NCBI GenBank assembly: GCA_027619975.1
Contig: JAQCGX010000006.1
Coordinates: forward strand, 1 to 64,000
DNA from: Nitrospinota bacterium
GTDB taxonomy: Bacteria; Nitrospinota; Nitrospinia; Nitrospinales; VA-1
Reading direction: 5' to 3'
DNA length: 64,000 bases
A model generated the notes under the pieces. That model had not been told where the DNA came from. It searched no databases and saw only the letters and a program-made list of their open reading frames with translations. Numbering within the stretch: position 1 is the first letter of the stretch; each line of letters begins with the position of its first letter. Of the stretch, positions 44,293-52,671 are shown piece by piece. The translations under genes were made by a program, and so were the position numbers.

Positions 44293-44618
44293 GCTTCTAT
44301 TTCGATGAAATGATGAAGGTTGCCCTTACCCAGGTAACCGTAAAAAGCACTGCCTACCGTGGAACAGGATGTATTCATGTGCACAAACTGTTTTTGCCCT
44401 TTATCACCCTTGAGAACGCCGACCTGAGTGTACGGGGGAATCAACCCTCCGCAGTTCTGGCACACCTCGGAATGCTTCTGGCATAAATCCAAAAGACATT
44501 TTTTGCAGAACACAGGATCGAATAAAAAAATTTCCTGTTCCTCAAATTCCACCAGGGTGGGCAGGTGATCCACTGTGACACCACATTCCTGGCAAGTTTT
44601 GTCGCTTTGATTTCCCAT
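44286..44618 (-). CDS. Cys-rich zinc-ribbon-like protein
   Basis: The 110-residue protein contains CQECG, CKKC and CQNCG pairs plus further Cys/His. This suggests two or more treble-clef or zinc-ribbon sites. I do not recognise a family. It is coupled to a [2Fe-2S] ferredoxin gene by a 7-bp overlap. A role in metal binding or in handling the ferredoxin partner is only a guess. Confidence 0.65.
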   Translation of the reverse strand: MGNQSDKTCQECGVTVDHLPTLVEFEEQEIFLFDPVFCKKCLLDLCQKHSEVCQNCGGLIPPYTQVGVLKGDKGQKQFVHMNTSCSTVGSAFYGYLGKGNLHHFIEIEAC

Positions 44619-44647
44619 TGGATGCCGCTATTTTACTCTAATTGGCA

Positions 44648-45667
44648 TCAATTGATGCAAACTTTTTTCATTTCGTAAAAATTATCCAGGATGGCGCCGG
44701 CGCCTTTGCAGATGCTTAGCAGAGGGTCTTCCGGAGTATAAACCTTGAGGGTGGTTTTTTCTTCGACCAGTTTGTCCAGTCCCCGGATGAGAGCGCCGCC
44801 GCCCGTCAGGTAGATGCCGTTTGAATGGATATCCGCGGACAATTCAGGCGGAACCTTTTCCAGAGCCCGGAGCACGACGGCAATGATGGTGGCCAGAGGC
44901 TCTTTCATCGCTTCACGGATTTCTTCGTCATCAATAACAATGGACATGGGAACCCCGGTTTTTACATTGAGTCCTTTGACTTCCGTGGTCAGTTTTTCCA
45001 GGAGGGGATACGCGCTTCCGACCTGTATTTTTACACGCTCGCCTTCAAAAACGCCGATATTCAGGTGATGGTTGAGCCGCATATAGCGCACGATCGCCTC
45101 GTCGATTTCGTCACCGGCCAGGCGGACCGATTCTCCATAAGCGATAGCTGAAAGGGAGACGACAGCCACGTCGGTTGTGCCACCGCCGATATCGATCACC
45201 ATATTGCCTTCGGGTTTTTGGGCCGGAATGCCAACGCCGATAGCGGCGGCCATGGGTTCTTCCACCAGATGGACCTCGCGCACCCCGGCCATGATGGACG
45301 CGTCGATCACGGCCTTTTTTTCCACCTGGGTGATGCACGAGGGAATTCCCACAACCATTCTGGGCTTGATGAACCGGTGATTTTTCAACACCTTTTTGAT
45401 GAAATAACTGATCATGGTATTGGTGATGTCGAAGTCGGCGATCACTCCATCTTTCATGGGCCGGATGGTTTCCAGGCGGGCGTGGGTTCTGCCGTGCATT
45501 TGTTTGGCCTTTAGACCCACGGCTTCCACTCCCCCGTTTCGGGTGTCAACAGCTACGATAGAAGGTTCATCAAGGACAATGCCACGGCCTTTGGCGTAAA
45601 TCAGGGTATTGGCGGTTCCAAGGTCCATGGCCAGATCGGACGAAAACCAGCCAAAAACTCTATTCAT
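44648..45667 (-). CDS. mreB: rod-shape-determining actin homologue MreB
   Basis: MreB forms membrane-bound filaments that guide lateral wall synthesis. The 339 residues show DLAMDLGTANTLIY, the phosphate-binding VIDIGGGTTDVAVVSL, LVEEPMAAAIGVG and LTGGGALIRGLD. The N-terminal MNRVFGWFSS gives a membrane-binding helix. The ATG at 45667 matches the family start, and an ATG four codons upstream is also possible. mreC and mreD are not adjacent. Instead the gene starts within 13 bp of the stop of a GAF/degenerate-GGDEF gene. Confidence 0.95.
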   Translation of the reverse strand: MNRVFGWFSSDLAMDLGTANTLIYAKGRGIVLDEPSIVAVDTRNGGVEAVGLKAKQMHGRTHARLETIRPMKDGVIADFDITNTMISYFIKKVLKNHRFIKPRMVVGIPSCITQVEKKAVIDASIMAGVREVHLVEEPMAAAIGVGIPAQKPEGNMVIDIGGGTTDVAVVSLSAIAYGESVRLAGDEIDEAIVRYMRLNHHLNIGVFEGERVKIQVGSAYPLLEKLTTEVKGLNVKTGVPMSIVIDDEEIREAMKEPLATIIAVVLRALEKVPPELSADIHSNGIYLTGGGALIRGLDKLVEEKTTLKVYTPEDPLLSICKGAGAILDNFYEMKKVCIN

Positions 45668-45679
45668 AAAATTAACCAT

Positions 45680-46630
45680 TTATATTGTCACTTTCAGTTG
45701 TTGAGAGGTTCGGACCCACGCAAGACTGATGATGTCGAGGAGGTTTTTTCCCTCATCCGGGTAGGAAGCAAGACCCCATTCGGTGTGTACCTGTAAGGAG
45801 GTGCCGTTGATCGATAAAGGTTTGTTGTCGAATATATCTCTTAGATGAGACTCGATAGAATCCACTTCTTCACGGTTTCTCTTCAATATCATGATCAGAA
45901 ATGAGTTGTCGGAATATTTAAATATATTTTTTGGTGATGGAATCCTTTTGGTAAATAAAGAAACCATGCCCCGTAACAGGGAATCGCCAAGTTGGATCCC
46001 ATGGGTTTCATAAATTGAGGGCAAATTGGTCAATTGCACGGACAGGAAATGCACTGGCAACGTTCCATCAAAAATTTTCTCGGAGATTGCCTGCTGGCGG
46101 TGGATCAAAAACCGATGATTGTAAACACCGGTGATCGGGTCGCGGTTTTTATCATTGTCCGGTGCGCTCTTCTTTTCGGTGAAAACCTGAGAAGTCGCAG
46201 CTGCCGAGGCGATCATGGACAGGGTATCCAGTTCCGGTTGCGACAATCCGTCAGGGGTCAAAGAGGCGCAAACCAGCACGCCCAGTAAACGGTTATTTTG
46301 CTGGAGGGGTACTGCGGCGACGGACTTGAAAGGCTCTGTTTTTTCCTGGTCAGAAAACAAAGTCATCAGGTTGTTGTCGAAGGCAGTTGATATAATAGGA
46401 GTGGAGCTTTGGGCGCAGGCGCCGATAATTCCAGCTCCTTGAACCACGGTGTAATGTGAAGGGTCTTCCTGAAACCCTCGATGCTCTTGAACTTTCCCAA
46501 AACTATTGCCGTTGAACCAGATGACGGCGAGGGCGTCGCAAATCAGGATGGACGGAGGGATTTCGATCAGACGTCTGGCAATCGCGGCCTGGTCCTGTGA
46601 GTCGGCAAGGAATCGTAAATAGGTGTTCAT
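45680..46630 (-). CDS. GAF plus degenerate GGDEF-domain protein
   Basis: The 316 residues hold a GAF domain (about 20-160) and a C-terminal domain that opens with the GGDEF-typical DPITGVYNHRFL. The catalytic GGDEF signature is replaced by YSDNSF, so cyclase activity is unlikely; a sensor or binding role is more probable. The ATG at 46630 overlaps the preceding GAF gene (ATGA). mreB follows with essentially no gap. The position suggests a signal input near cell-shape control. Confidence 0.78.
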   Translation of the reverse strand: MNTYLRFLADSQDQAAIARRLIEIPPSILICDALAVIWFNGNSFGKVQEHRGFQEDPSHYTVVQGAGIIGACAQSSTPIISTAFDNNLMTLFSDQEKTEPFKSVAAVPLQQNNRLLGVLVCASLTPDGLSQPELDTLSMIASAAATSQVFTEKKSAPDNDKNRDPITGVYNHRFLIHRQQAISEKIFDGTLPVHFLSVQLTNLPSIYETHGIQLGDSLLRGMVSLFTKRIPSPKNIFKYSDNSFLIMILKRNREEVDSIESHLRDIFDNKPLSINGTSLQVHTEWGLASYPDEGKNLLDIISLAWVRTSQQLKVTI

Positions 46631-47097
46631 TGTCCGTATGGAAAGCACGCTTTGTTCCCCTCGGCGGGCGACGGTCTTTCCTGAAACAGGTGCCATGCGA
46701 TTTGTTCCGCAAATCCACTGACGATTTTTTGCAGCTTGGGGGAAAAGCTGTAAGCATCTTTTGTGGCTATCACCAGCACCCCCTCAATATCATCATGAAT
46801 GACGGGGACGATAAGAAAGCTTTTCAAATTCTCAGTGCTATTAAAAATATCCAGTTCGTCGGCTTCGGTATCGAAGTGATCGATGACCATCGGCATTTTA
46901 CTTTTAATGGCCTTGTGGATGGGGCCGTGAGTGAACGGGATTTTTGCTTTAAGGGTGAGATTCGGGTTTAAGGAAAAATGTTCCCGCAGAGAAAAAGTTT
47001 CCTCTTTACGATTCGCGGAATACAAAGCCGTTGTGTAAGCGTTTGTAACGTTGCTGGTCAGCTCGACCAAGTGCGAAAAGATATTGGAAATGGCCAT
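46627..47097 (-). CDS. GAF-domain sensor protein
   Basis: The 156-residue protein is a single GAF domain: REHFSLNPNLTLKAKIPFTHGPIHKAI, then PVIHDDIEGVLVIATKDAYSFS, then a C-terminal dimerisation helix. No output domain is present. It is coupled by a 4-bp overlap to the GAF/GGDEF-like gene and may form a heteromer with it. Confidence 0.75.
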   Translation of the reverse strand: MAISNIFSHLVELTSNVTNAYTTALYSANRKEETFSLREHFSLNPNLTLKAKIPFTHGPIHKAIKSKMPMVIDHFDTEADELDIFNSTENLKSFLIVPVIHDDIEGVLVIATKDAYSFSPKLQKIVSGFAEQIAWHLFQERPSPAEGNKACFPYGQ

Positions 47098-47180
47098 AAT
47101 ATTTTAGGGTTGAGTTCCTGGTCCCCGATCAAGAGAGAACTGTGATTGAGGGAGAGTTTATTGAAAAAGAAATTTAAAAT

Positions 47181-47636
47181 CTACCACGGTTTTTTAAGCA
47201 TTTCTCTATAGGCACGCACAACTTGTCTGTCCACAGATTTGGCTCCGACCTCGTATTCCCAATGAGAATGCTGATGGTTCTCTTTTACGCGAACCGCCTG
47301 ACAATTGATGCTTCGTTGTTCTCCGTTGGAGGGGGAGCGAAATGTGACAGCCAGAATATCGTTATTGATGATCGGGGCTTCCGTTGTGAAGAGCAGCCCG
47401 CTGGTAGATAAATCGCGGATTGTGATTCGATGTTCCTTGTGAAAAAACTCCGACTCTCTTTCTATGTTAGCTGTCGCGGAGATTCTCACCTTGGCTCGCT
47501 GGCCGCTTCTTCTCCTCAATTCGGTATTGAGTTTGTTCTGGATAATTTGGTCCAGGACCCGTCTGAACTGTTTGAGTTCCTTGACCGGAAGGGTTTCCAG
47601 AAAGGATAAAATTTTTTTTCTCATGTCTGTTATCAT
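47181..47636 (-). CDS. PilZ-domain protein
   Basis: The 151-residue protein has an N-terminal helix (about 1-45) and a PilZ barrel: RRRSGQRAKVRISATANIE, HRITIRDLSTSGLLFTTEA. The c-di-GMP motif RxxxR is approximate (RRSGQR), and DLSTSG fits the D/NxSxxG part. It may bind c-di-GMP. The start at 47636 is one of two ATGs; a longer form reaching 47762 has no support. It lies upstream of the GAF genes on the same strand. Confidence 0.72.
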   Translation of the reverse strand: MITDMRKKILSFLETLPVKELKQFRRVLDQIIQNKLNTELRRRSGQRAKVRISATANIERESEFFHKEHRITIRDLSTSGLLFTTEAPIINNDILAVTFRSPSNGEQRSINCQAVRVKENHQHSHWEYEVGAKSVDRQVVRAYREMLKKPW

Positions 47637-47827
47637 CACTCTTGGAAAAGAGGGGGGGGGTACCCCGGGAAAAAATAAAACGTGAAATGTGATTGGCGCA
47701 GAATCGAGAAAAGAACTTCCTTGGCGATCATCATATATTGATGGAAAATAGGTGTCAATCATTTATAGTGTTATCTGACAATTTTGGTTTAAAACATATA
47801 GAGAATTGGGCAGGTCGATGAATTTTC

Positions 47828-47856
47828 TTGACAGAAAAATAACACGTTACTATACT
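47828..47856 (+). promoter_or_regulatory. sigma70-type promoter for the tRNA-Val/tRNA-Asp unit
   Basis: Consensus-like TTGACA and TATACT are separated by 17 bp, about 55 bp before tRNA-Val. Confidence 0.8.
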
Positions 47857-47909
47857 TCCCCCTTCCTGTTTCTGTTTTGGCAACTTGATGTTGCGGGAAA
47901 TTTCATAAT

Positions 47910-47985
47910 GGGCGAATAGCTCAGCTGGGAGAGCATCGGCCTTACAAGCCGAGGGTCACAGGTTCGAGCCCTGTTTCGCCCACCA
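47910..47985 (+). tRNA. tRNA-Val (anticodon TAC)
   Basis: The cloverleaf has acceptor GGGCGAA/TTCGCCC, anticodon stem CGGCC... with loop CTTACAA (anticodon TAC) and T-loop GTTCGAGCC. The 3' CCA is encoded (983-985 of the 47-kb block), unlike in the minus-strand tRNAs of this window. Confidence 0.96.
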
Positions 47986-48140
47986 TTTTGACCTTTTGGT
48001 CCAGGCGCACTTATTTTGCATAGCAGGCAAAGGGGTCGCCAAAACCAAAGGAAGATCAAAGATTGTTCGAGTTCTTTAGATAGTATTAGAAAGAATTCTG
48101 GTATTATTTATCACGATCAGATAATAAAGAATAAAATTGC

Positions 48141-48217
<77 letters not shown>

Positions 48218-48231
48218 TTTTATTAGAAACA

Positions 48232-48264
48232 GGGTTTACGGTTTTGACCGTAAGCCCTTTTTTT
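48232..48264 (+). terminator. intrinsic terminator after tRNA-Asp
   Basis: GGGTTTACGGT and ACCGTAAGCCC pair with one wobble, and T7 follows. Confidence 0.88.
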
Positions 48265-48303
48265 GTTTTCAATGATGTCCAGGGAACCATTGAGTGAATT
48301 TCT

Positions 48304-49083
48304 TCAGGAAACGATATCGAGAAGATTGCCTTTTCCCGTGGTGTCAGAGAAATTTTCAAAGATATTCTGAATTCGGGAGTTAGGCTTGGCAGGTCGTGAC
48401 GTTTCGGAAGTTTGCTGAGCCTCTTTTATGGGCGTGGTTGCCCCGGCGCCTGATGCAGGAGTTGTCGATTCAGTTTCTTCGGTCCGTTGTTCGCGAATTT
48501 CCTTGCGGGCTTCGGCTTCCATACGGGATGCCTGGGCGGCCACTTGCCTATCCTGCGCGGAAGGATTCGCGGGAGCCGTGGCGGCGCGTTTGATGGTCTG
48601 CGCCTTGGTGAGCGTGGCCTGGGGGTTTCCAGAGACTTCAGACGTGTCGATCCGAACTTCTCCACCCACAGCATAAGGTTTGCCGTCGGGGCCGGTTTGA
48701 AATTCGAAGGATGGCGGGCCTTTGGCGTACGGTCCGGCGGCGGCCAGATGCGCCTGTTCGTGAGCCCGCACTTCCCGATCGCGGGTTTTGAGTTCGGTCA
48801 GAGCCTGCCTTTCTTCTTGAGAAAGGTCCGCTTCGGTGCGCGGGGTAACCTGATTTTTCGTTCCGCTATTTTCACCTTCGCCGTTATTTTCCAGCCCACC
48901 TTCAGAGGTATGGGAAGCGAGCCTTGCCGCAAGCGGTGAGACACCGGAAAGAGAGACTCGGTCTTCTTCTGTTAGCCTCTGCTCCAGAAGCTTTTTTTGC
49001 GCTTCTTCCTCGTCGCAATCTTTGCAGGATTTGCCGCTAACGGTTTGAAGAACCGTCTGGGTTTGAATGATTTCTGTTTTCAT
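48304..49083 (-). CDS. SprA-related putative metalloprotease (CJM1_0395 family)
   Basis: The 259-residue protein carries the family core: ELKTRDREVRAHEQAHLAAAG, with an HExxH-type zinc motif (H108-E-Q-A-H112). FQTGPDGKPYAVGGEVRIDTSE and PANPSAQDRQVAAQASRMEAEAR follow. The flanks are low-complexity and rich in Glu, Ala and Thr, and there is a CKDCDEE pair near the start. There is no signal peptide. Function is unknown for the family, and the substrate cannot be read from context. Confidence 0.82.
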   Translation of the reverse strand: MKTEIIQTQTVLQTVSGKSCKDCDEEEAQKKLLEQRLTEEDRVSLSGVSPLAARLASHTSEGGLENNGEGENSGTKNQVTPRTEADLSQEERQALTELKTRDREVRAHEQAHLAAAGPYAKGPPSFEFQTGPDGKPYAVGGEVRIDTSEVSGNPQATLTKAQTIKRAATAPANPSAQDRQVAAQASRMEAEARKEIREQRTEETESTTPASGAGATTPIKEAQQTSETSRPAKPNSRIQNIFENFSDTTGKGNLLDIVS

Positions 49084-49368
49084 GAGGAGCCGGTACCAAT
49101 GACGCCGATGTTTGGAGAGTTATGTGACTTCTGGCTACAAGGTATTTTTTGCAAACAATAACCCAATCATTAGATCGGCTGAAATTATTGAAACTTTAGA
49201 CTTTAAATGATTATAAAGAGATTTTTCATTATAATGAAAGTGTTGATATGAGAGATCTGATATTAATCTCATTTAGTGCTAACATGTTTCTCATTGAAGC
49301 ACTGTCTTATGAAGTCATTGCAAAAGCCTGAACGCTTTCATAAAACCAACGAGCAAATAGAGCCGGTT

Positions 49369-50055
49369 ATGTCTAGAGAAAACATTTTGGTTGTCGAGGA
49401 CGAAAAGGACATTCAAGAGCTGATCCGTTACAATCTTGCCAGCGAATTGTATAACGTCACCTGTGTGGGTTCCGGGGAGGATGCCTTGAAAACCGCAAGG
49501 TCACAGCTTCCCGATCTGATGGTGCTGGATTTGATGTTACCCGGAGTCGATGGATTGGAAGTCTGCCGAAGGATGAAGCAGGATGCGACGACGGCGCATA
49601 TCCCCATCATCATGCTCACCGCCAAGGGAGATGAATCGGACATTGTTGCCGGCCTGGAGCTTGGCGCCGATGATTATGTGACCAAGCCTTTCAACCTGAA
49701 AGTATTTGTGACCCGGGTGCGTGCCGTTCTCAGGAGAGGCAAAAACGGTCCTCCCAAAGAGGAAGAAGTCTTGCGATTTCCTGAACTGGAAATCCATCCC
49801 GGTCGCCATGAGGTGCTGGTGAATGGACAACCCATTTCTTTGACCTTCACCGAATTCAGTATTCTCCAGTTTCTTGCGGGCCGGCCTGGGTGGGTGTTCA
49901 CCCGCTATCAGATCGTGGAAGCCGTAAGGGGAGATGATTATGCAGTCACCGAGCGTTCGGTGGATTTTCAGGTGGTGGGGTTGCGTAAAAAACTGGCATC
50001 CGCGGCGGGACGCATCGAAACCGTTCGCGGAGTGGGTTACCGGTTCAAGGAATAG
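49369..50055 (+). CDS. phoB: OmpR-family response regulator, PhoB-like
   Basis: The 228 residues comprise a receiver domain with acidic pocket D10/D11, phosphorylation site Asp54 in MVLDLMLPGVDG and Lys105 in VTKPFN. A winged-helix DNA-binding domain ends in SVDFQVVGLRKKL and RGVGYRF. The ATG at 49369 begins the conserved MSRENILVVEDEKD. An upstream extension from 49276 is rejected. The kinase gene follows after 2 bp. The pst operon with its 11-bp-spaced boxes lies 7 kb downstream. Confidence 0.92.
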   Translation: MSRENILVVEDEKDIQELIRYNLASELYNVTCVGSGEDALKTARSQLPDLMVLDLMLPGVDGLEVCRRMKQDATTAHIPIIMLTAKGDESDIVAGLELGADDYVTKPFNLKVFVTRVRAVLRRGKNGPPKEEEVLRFPELEIHPGRHEVLVNGQPISLTFTEFSILQFLAGRPGWVFTRYQIVEAVRGDDYAVTERSVDFQVVGLRKKLASAAGRIETVRGVGYRFKE

Positions 50056-50057
50056 TT

Positions 50058-51830
50058 ATGGTCAAAAAAAGGCTCTTGTGGCAGCTTTATCCAACCTATC
50101 TGCTGATCACCCTGTTGGCTTTGATTTCCATCGGGTGGTATGCGCTGAGTTCTCTGCAAGAATTTTATTACGATCGGACCTCGATGGATCTCGAAGTTCG
50201 GGCCCGGCTGGTGGAACGCCTGGTTGCAGACCAATTTTCCGAAAAAGATAAATCGCGGCTCGATTCCCTGAGCAAGGAAGTGGGCAAGAGTGCTTCCATG
50301 CGCGTGACCCTGATTCAACCCACAGGCGAGGTGCTTGGCGATTCCCACGAAGACCCGGCGCGTATGGATAACCACGGAGACCGTCCGGAAATTAAGGAAT
50401 CTCTTTCTGGTAACAGAGGCGTGTCGGTTCGTTTCAGTCATACCCTCCAGAAAAAGATGATGTACCTGGCCATCCCGGTCAAGAGTGAGGGGAAGATTAT
50501 TGGCGTGGTGCGAACCTCTCTTTCGATCACCTTTATAGATAACGCACTCCGGTCGATCGAGATCAAAATTGCCTGGGGAGCATTGGCCGTGGCTCTGTTT
50601 GCCGCGATCGTCAGCCTCGGCGTTTCACGGCGAATCAGCCGGCCCTTGGAATTGATGAAAAAGGCGGCGGAAGAATTCGCCCGAGGAGGCGTTCCCGGAA
50701 AAATTCCGGTTTCCGGCTCTTTGGAGATTGCCGGGTTGGGAGAAGCTCTCAACCAAATGGCCCGACAGCTGGACTACCGCATCCGCGGTATTACCGAGGA
50801 GCGCAACGAACGCGAAGCGGTACTCTTCAGTATGGTCGAGGGGGTGTTCTCCGTGGATGTGGCAGAGCGCTTTATCAGTATGAACCAGGCGGCGGCGCAA
50901 TTGATTGGTGTCGATATTAAGAATTTTAGGAGGAAAAGCGTTCAAGAGTTGGTCCGCAATAACGAGCTTCAGAAGTTTGTGAAAAAAGCCCTGAACAGCC
51001 GGGAAGTGGTGGAGACGGATTTTGTTTTACAAGGCCCCCAGGAGCGGAATCTGCAAGCGCGTGGAACGGTCTTGAAGGACGCCAGTGACAATAGAATCGG
51101 CGCGTTGATTGTATTGAATGACGTGACGAGGCTCCGGCGGCTGGAGAATATGCGCCGCGATTTTGTCGCCAATGTCTCGCATGAAATCAAGACCCCGATC
51201 ACGGCCATCAAGGGGTTTGTGGATACTCTCATGAAAGGGGCGATCAACAATCAAAAAGACGCCCTGCGGTTTCTGGATATTATTGGAAGGCAGGTGGATC
51301 GGTTGAATGCCATTATTGACGACCTGCTCAGCCTGTCCAAGCTGGAGCAGGACCCCGATCATTTTGTCCTGCAAATGGAAGAAGTGGAATTAAATAATGT
51401 GTTGCAGTCCGCGATTCAGGCTTGTTCCAACCGCGCCGCCCAGCAGAGTGCAACCATCGATTTGCTCTGCGCTGATAATATTAAGATAAAAATCAATCGG
51501 CAACTGATCGAGCAGGCGGTTGTCAACCTGGTGGACAACGCCGTGAAATACAGCGGACAAGAAAAACGGGTGGAGGTTGTGGGCGAACAACAAGATAATA
51601 CGATCGTCATCCGGGTTCGCGATTTTGGGAATGGCATCGGTAAAGACCATTTGCCGCGTCTGTTCGAGAGATTTTACCGGGTCGATCAGGCCCGCAGCCG
51701 GGATCTGGGAGGCACGGGCCTCGGCCTCGCCATCGTCAAACATATCGCCCAGGTCCACAAAGGTTCCGTCAAAGCCGACAGCACCCTGGGCAAGGGCAGT
51801 ACCTTCTCAATCACTCTTCCGAAAATTTAA
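50058..51830 (+). CDS. phoR: sensor histidine kinase, PhoR-like
   Basis: The 590 residues run: helix 1 (about 9-31), periplasmic/extracytoplasmic domain, helix 2 (about 170-190), HAMP, PAS (about 255-360), HisKA with His375 in FVANVSHEIKTPITAIKGF, and HATPase (NLVDNAVKYSG, GNGIGKDHLPRLFERFYR, GGTGLGLAIVKHI). This is the PhoR layout of many bacteria with a full extracytoplasmic domain, unlike short E. coli PhoR. phoB precedes it by 2 bp. Its TAA stop is part of the left end of a MITE-like element. Confidence 0.9.
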   Translation: MVKKRLLWQLYPTYLLITLLALISIGWYALSSLQEFYYDRTSMDLEVRARLVERLVADQFSEKDKSRLDSLSKEVGKSASMRVTLIQPTGEVLGDSHEDPARMDNHGDRPEIKESLSGNRGVSVRFSHTLQKKMMYLAIPVKSEGKIIGVVRTSLSITFIDNALRSIEIKIAWGALAVALFAAIVSLGVSRRISRPLELMKKAAEEFARGGVPGKIPVSGSLEIAGLGEALNQMARQLDYRIRGITEERNEREAVLFSMVEGVFSVDVAERFISMNQAAAQLIGVDIKNFRRKSVQELVRNNELQKFVKKALNSREVVETDFVLQGPQERNLQARGTVLKDASDNRIGALIVLNDVTRLRRLENMRRDFVANVSHEIKTPITAIKGFVDTLMKGAINNQKDALRFLDIIGRQVDRLNAIIDDLLSLSKLEQDPDHFVLQMEEVELNNVLQSAIQACSNRAAQQSATIDLLCADNIKIKINRQLIEQAVVNLVDNAVKYSGQEKRVEVVGEQQDNTIVIRVRDFGNGIGKDHLPRLFERFYRVDQARSRDLGGTGLGLAIVKHIAQVHKGSVKADSTLGKGSTFSITLPKI

Positions 51831-52056
51831 GGGCACCTCTAAAAATTAGTTTTTAAAAGGGAATTGAACATTGTAAAGAGTTTCTTAAATCAGTGGCACG
51901 GGCGACCTATCCTTAAATTTTATGCGGAAGTGCGGAATTTAATTCCGCCTTTCCAGCCCGTGCGGACAGGCTGGAAAGCCTGTCCCACTATAACAAAGAC
52001 ACTTCTTTGAATTGACGATATAAGAACATTTAGTCAATTTTTAGAGGTGCCCTTAA
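51827..52056. mobile_element. MITE-like element, type A ends (copy 1), on the phoR stop codon
   Basis: A 230-bp non-coding element has perfect 21-bp inverted ends beginning TTAAGGGCACCTCTAAAAAT. The outer TTAA (or inner TA) is present on both sides and probably marks the target duplication. Bases 51892-51990 are a 99-bp palindromic core with GCGGAATT-T-AATTCCGC in the middle. The left TTAA contains the TAA stop of phoR. Confidence 0.9.
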
Positions 52057-52132
52057 GAACCCTCGGTCGGTCTTATTTGAGCAATCGTTTTTTGGTTGAA
52101 TCGTAGTATCCTGTCCGAATGGGTATTTTTAC

Positions 52133-52247
52133 AAATCCCCCCCCGCCCCCTTCATGGAAGGGGGAGCCTCTTTATTCCCCCTTTGTAAAGTACCCGTGCC
52201 GGGCATGAGAGCTAATGTTAAATATCACAGGGGTTAGGGGGATTTTA
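52133..52247. repeat. C-rich/G-rich inverted intergenic repeat
   Basis: The left side reads AAATCCCCCCCCGCCCCC and the right GGGGTTAGGGGGATTTT, an imperfect inverted repeat. GCCCCCTTC-ATG-GAAGGGGG forms an internal hairpin. It resembles intergenic AATCCCCC repeats of many genomes. It lies between the first MITE and the mod promoter. Confidence 0.55.
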
Positions 52248-52366
52248 AGAGGGGTGCGTTTAAAATTAAAAATCGTGGGATCATAGGTAGGATTTTTTCT
52301 GAGAAAGGACACTTGAATTCCCCGTTCCAATCCGAGACCTCTTGAAACTAGCTTTTTCTACCATTC

Positions 52367-52513
52367 CTAGCTTTCCGGTTCTTCATCCTTTTTCACCATT
52401 TCGCAGGTAAAAGTATCTTCGTCGGCCCATGTGACTTTTAAGTAATCCGGGAATTTTGTTTCCTCGCTAATTTCGGCATATTCTATTTGTTCGCAAGTGA
52501 GGTTTTTGACACC
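52367..52513 (-). pseudogene. coding-like remnant without start codon
   Basis: Read on the minus strand, 48 codons are open and end in TAG at 52367-52369. The amino-acid use is plausible (CEQIEYAEISEETKF, then PDYLKVTWADEDTFTCEMV, then an acidic end). No ATG, GTG or TTG starts the frame, and a TAA lies directly upstream. It may be the 3' end of a lost gene, stranded among repeats. Family unknown; chance is not excluded. Confidence 0.3.
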
Positions 52514-52574
52514 TTAGTATTTATTTATAAGGCTTTACTCGCTTCCTGATTTATCCTCAGCCAAGCCATTTTTA

Positions 52575-52603
52575 TTGACATTTCGTTATATTTTGTTGAA
52601 TAT
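52575..52603 (+). promoter_or_regulatory. probable modABC promoter
   Basis: TTGACA and GAATAT are separated by 17 bp, about 70 bp before modA. Two ModE-type sites overlap or follow it. Confidence 0.55.
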
Positions 52604-52639
52604 GGCCCTGGATTTCGTTATGCTTTTATATACATAACG
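52584..52639 (+). promoter_or_regulatory. ModE-type operator (one full, one partial site)
   Basis: Bases 52616-52639 read CGTTATGC-N8-ACATAACG, a 24-bp inverted repeat with the same length and arms as the known E. coli ModE site upstream of modA (CGTTATAT-N8-ACATAACG). A partial site, CGTTATAT-N8-ATATGGCC, lies at 52584-52607 over the promoter, 32 bp upstream. Binding of molybdate-loaded ModE would repress modABC. No modE gene lies in the window. Confidence 0.75.
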
Positions 52640-52671
52640 TTTAAAACTGACTTATTAGTTTGCGAGGGTGT

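Noticed and set aside
49279-49307. Possible Pho boxes upstream of phoB (CTAACAT, CTCATTG, ACTGTCT at 11-bp steps)
   Set aside because: Only the first unit matches the pstS boxes; the others are too degenerate to separate from chance.
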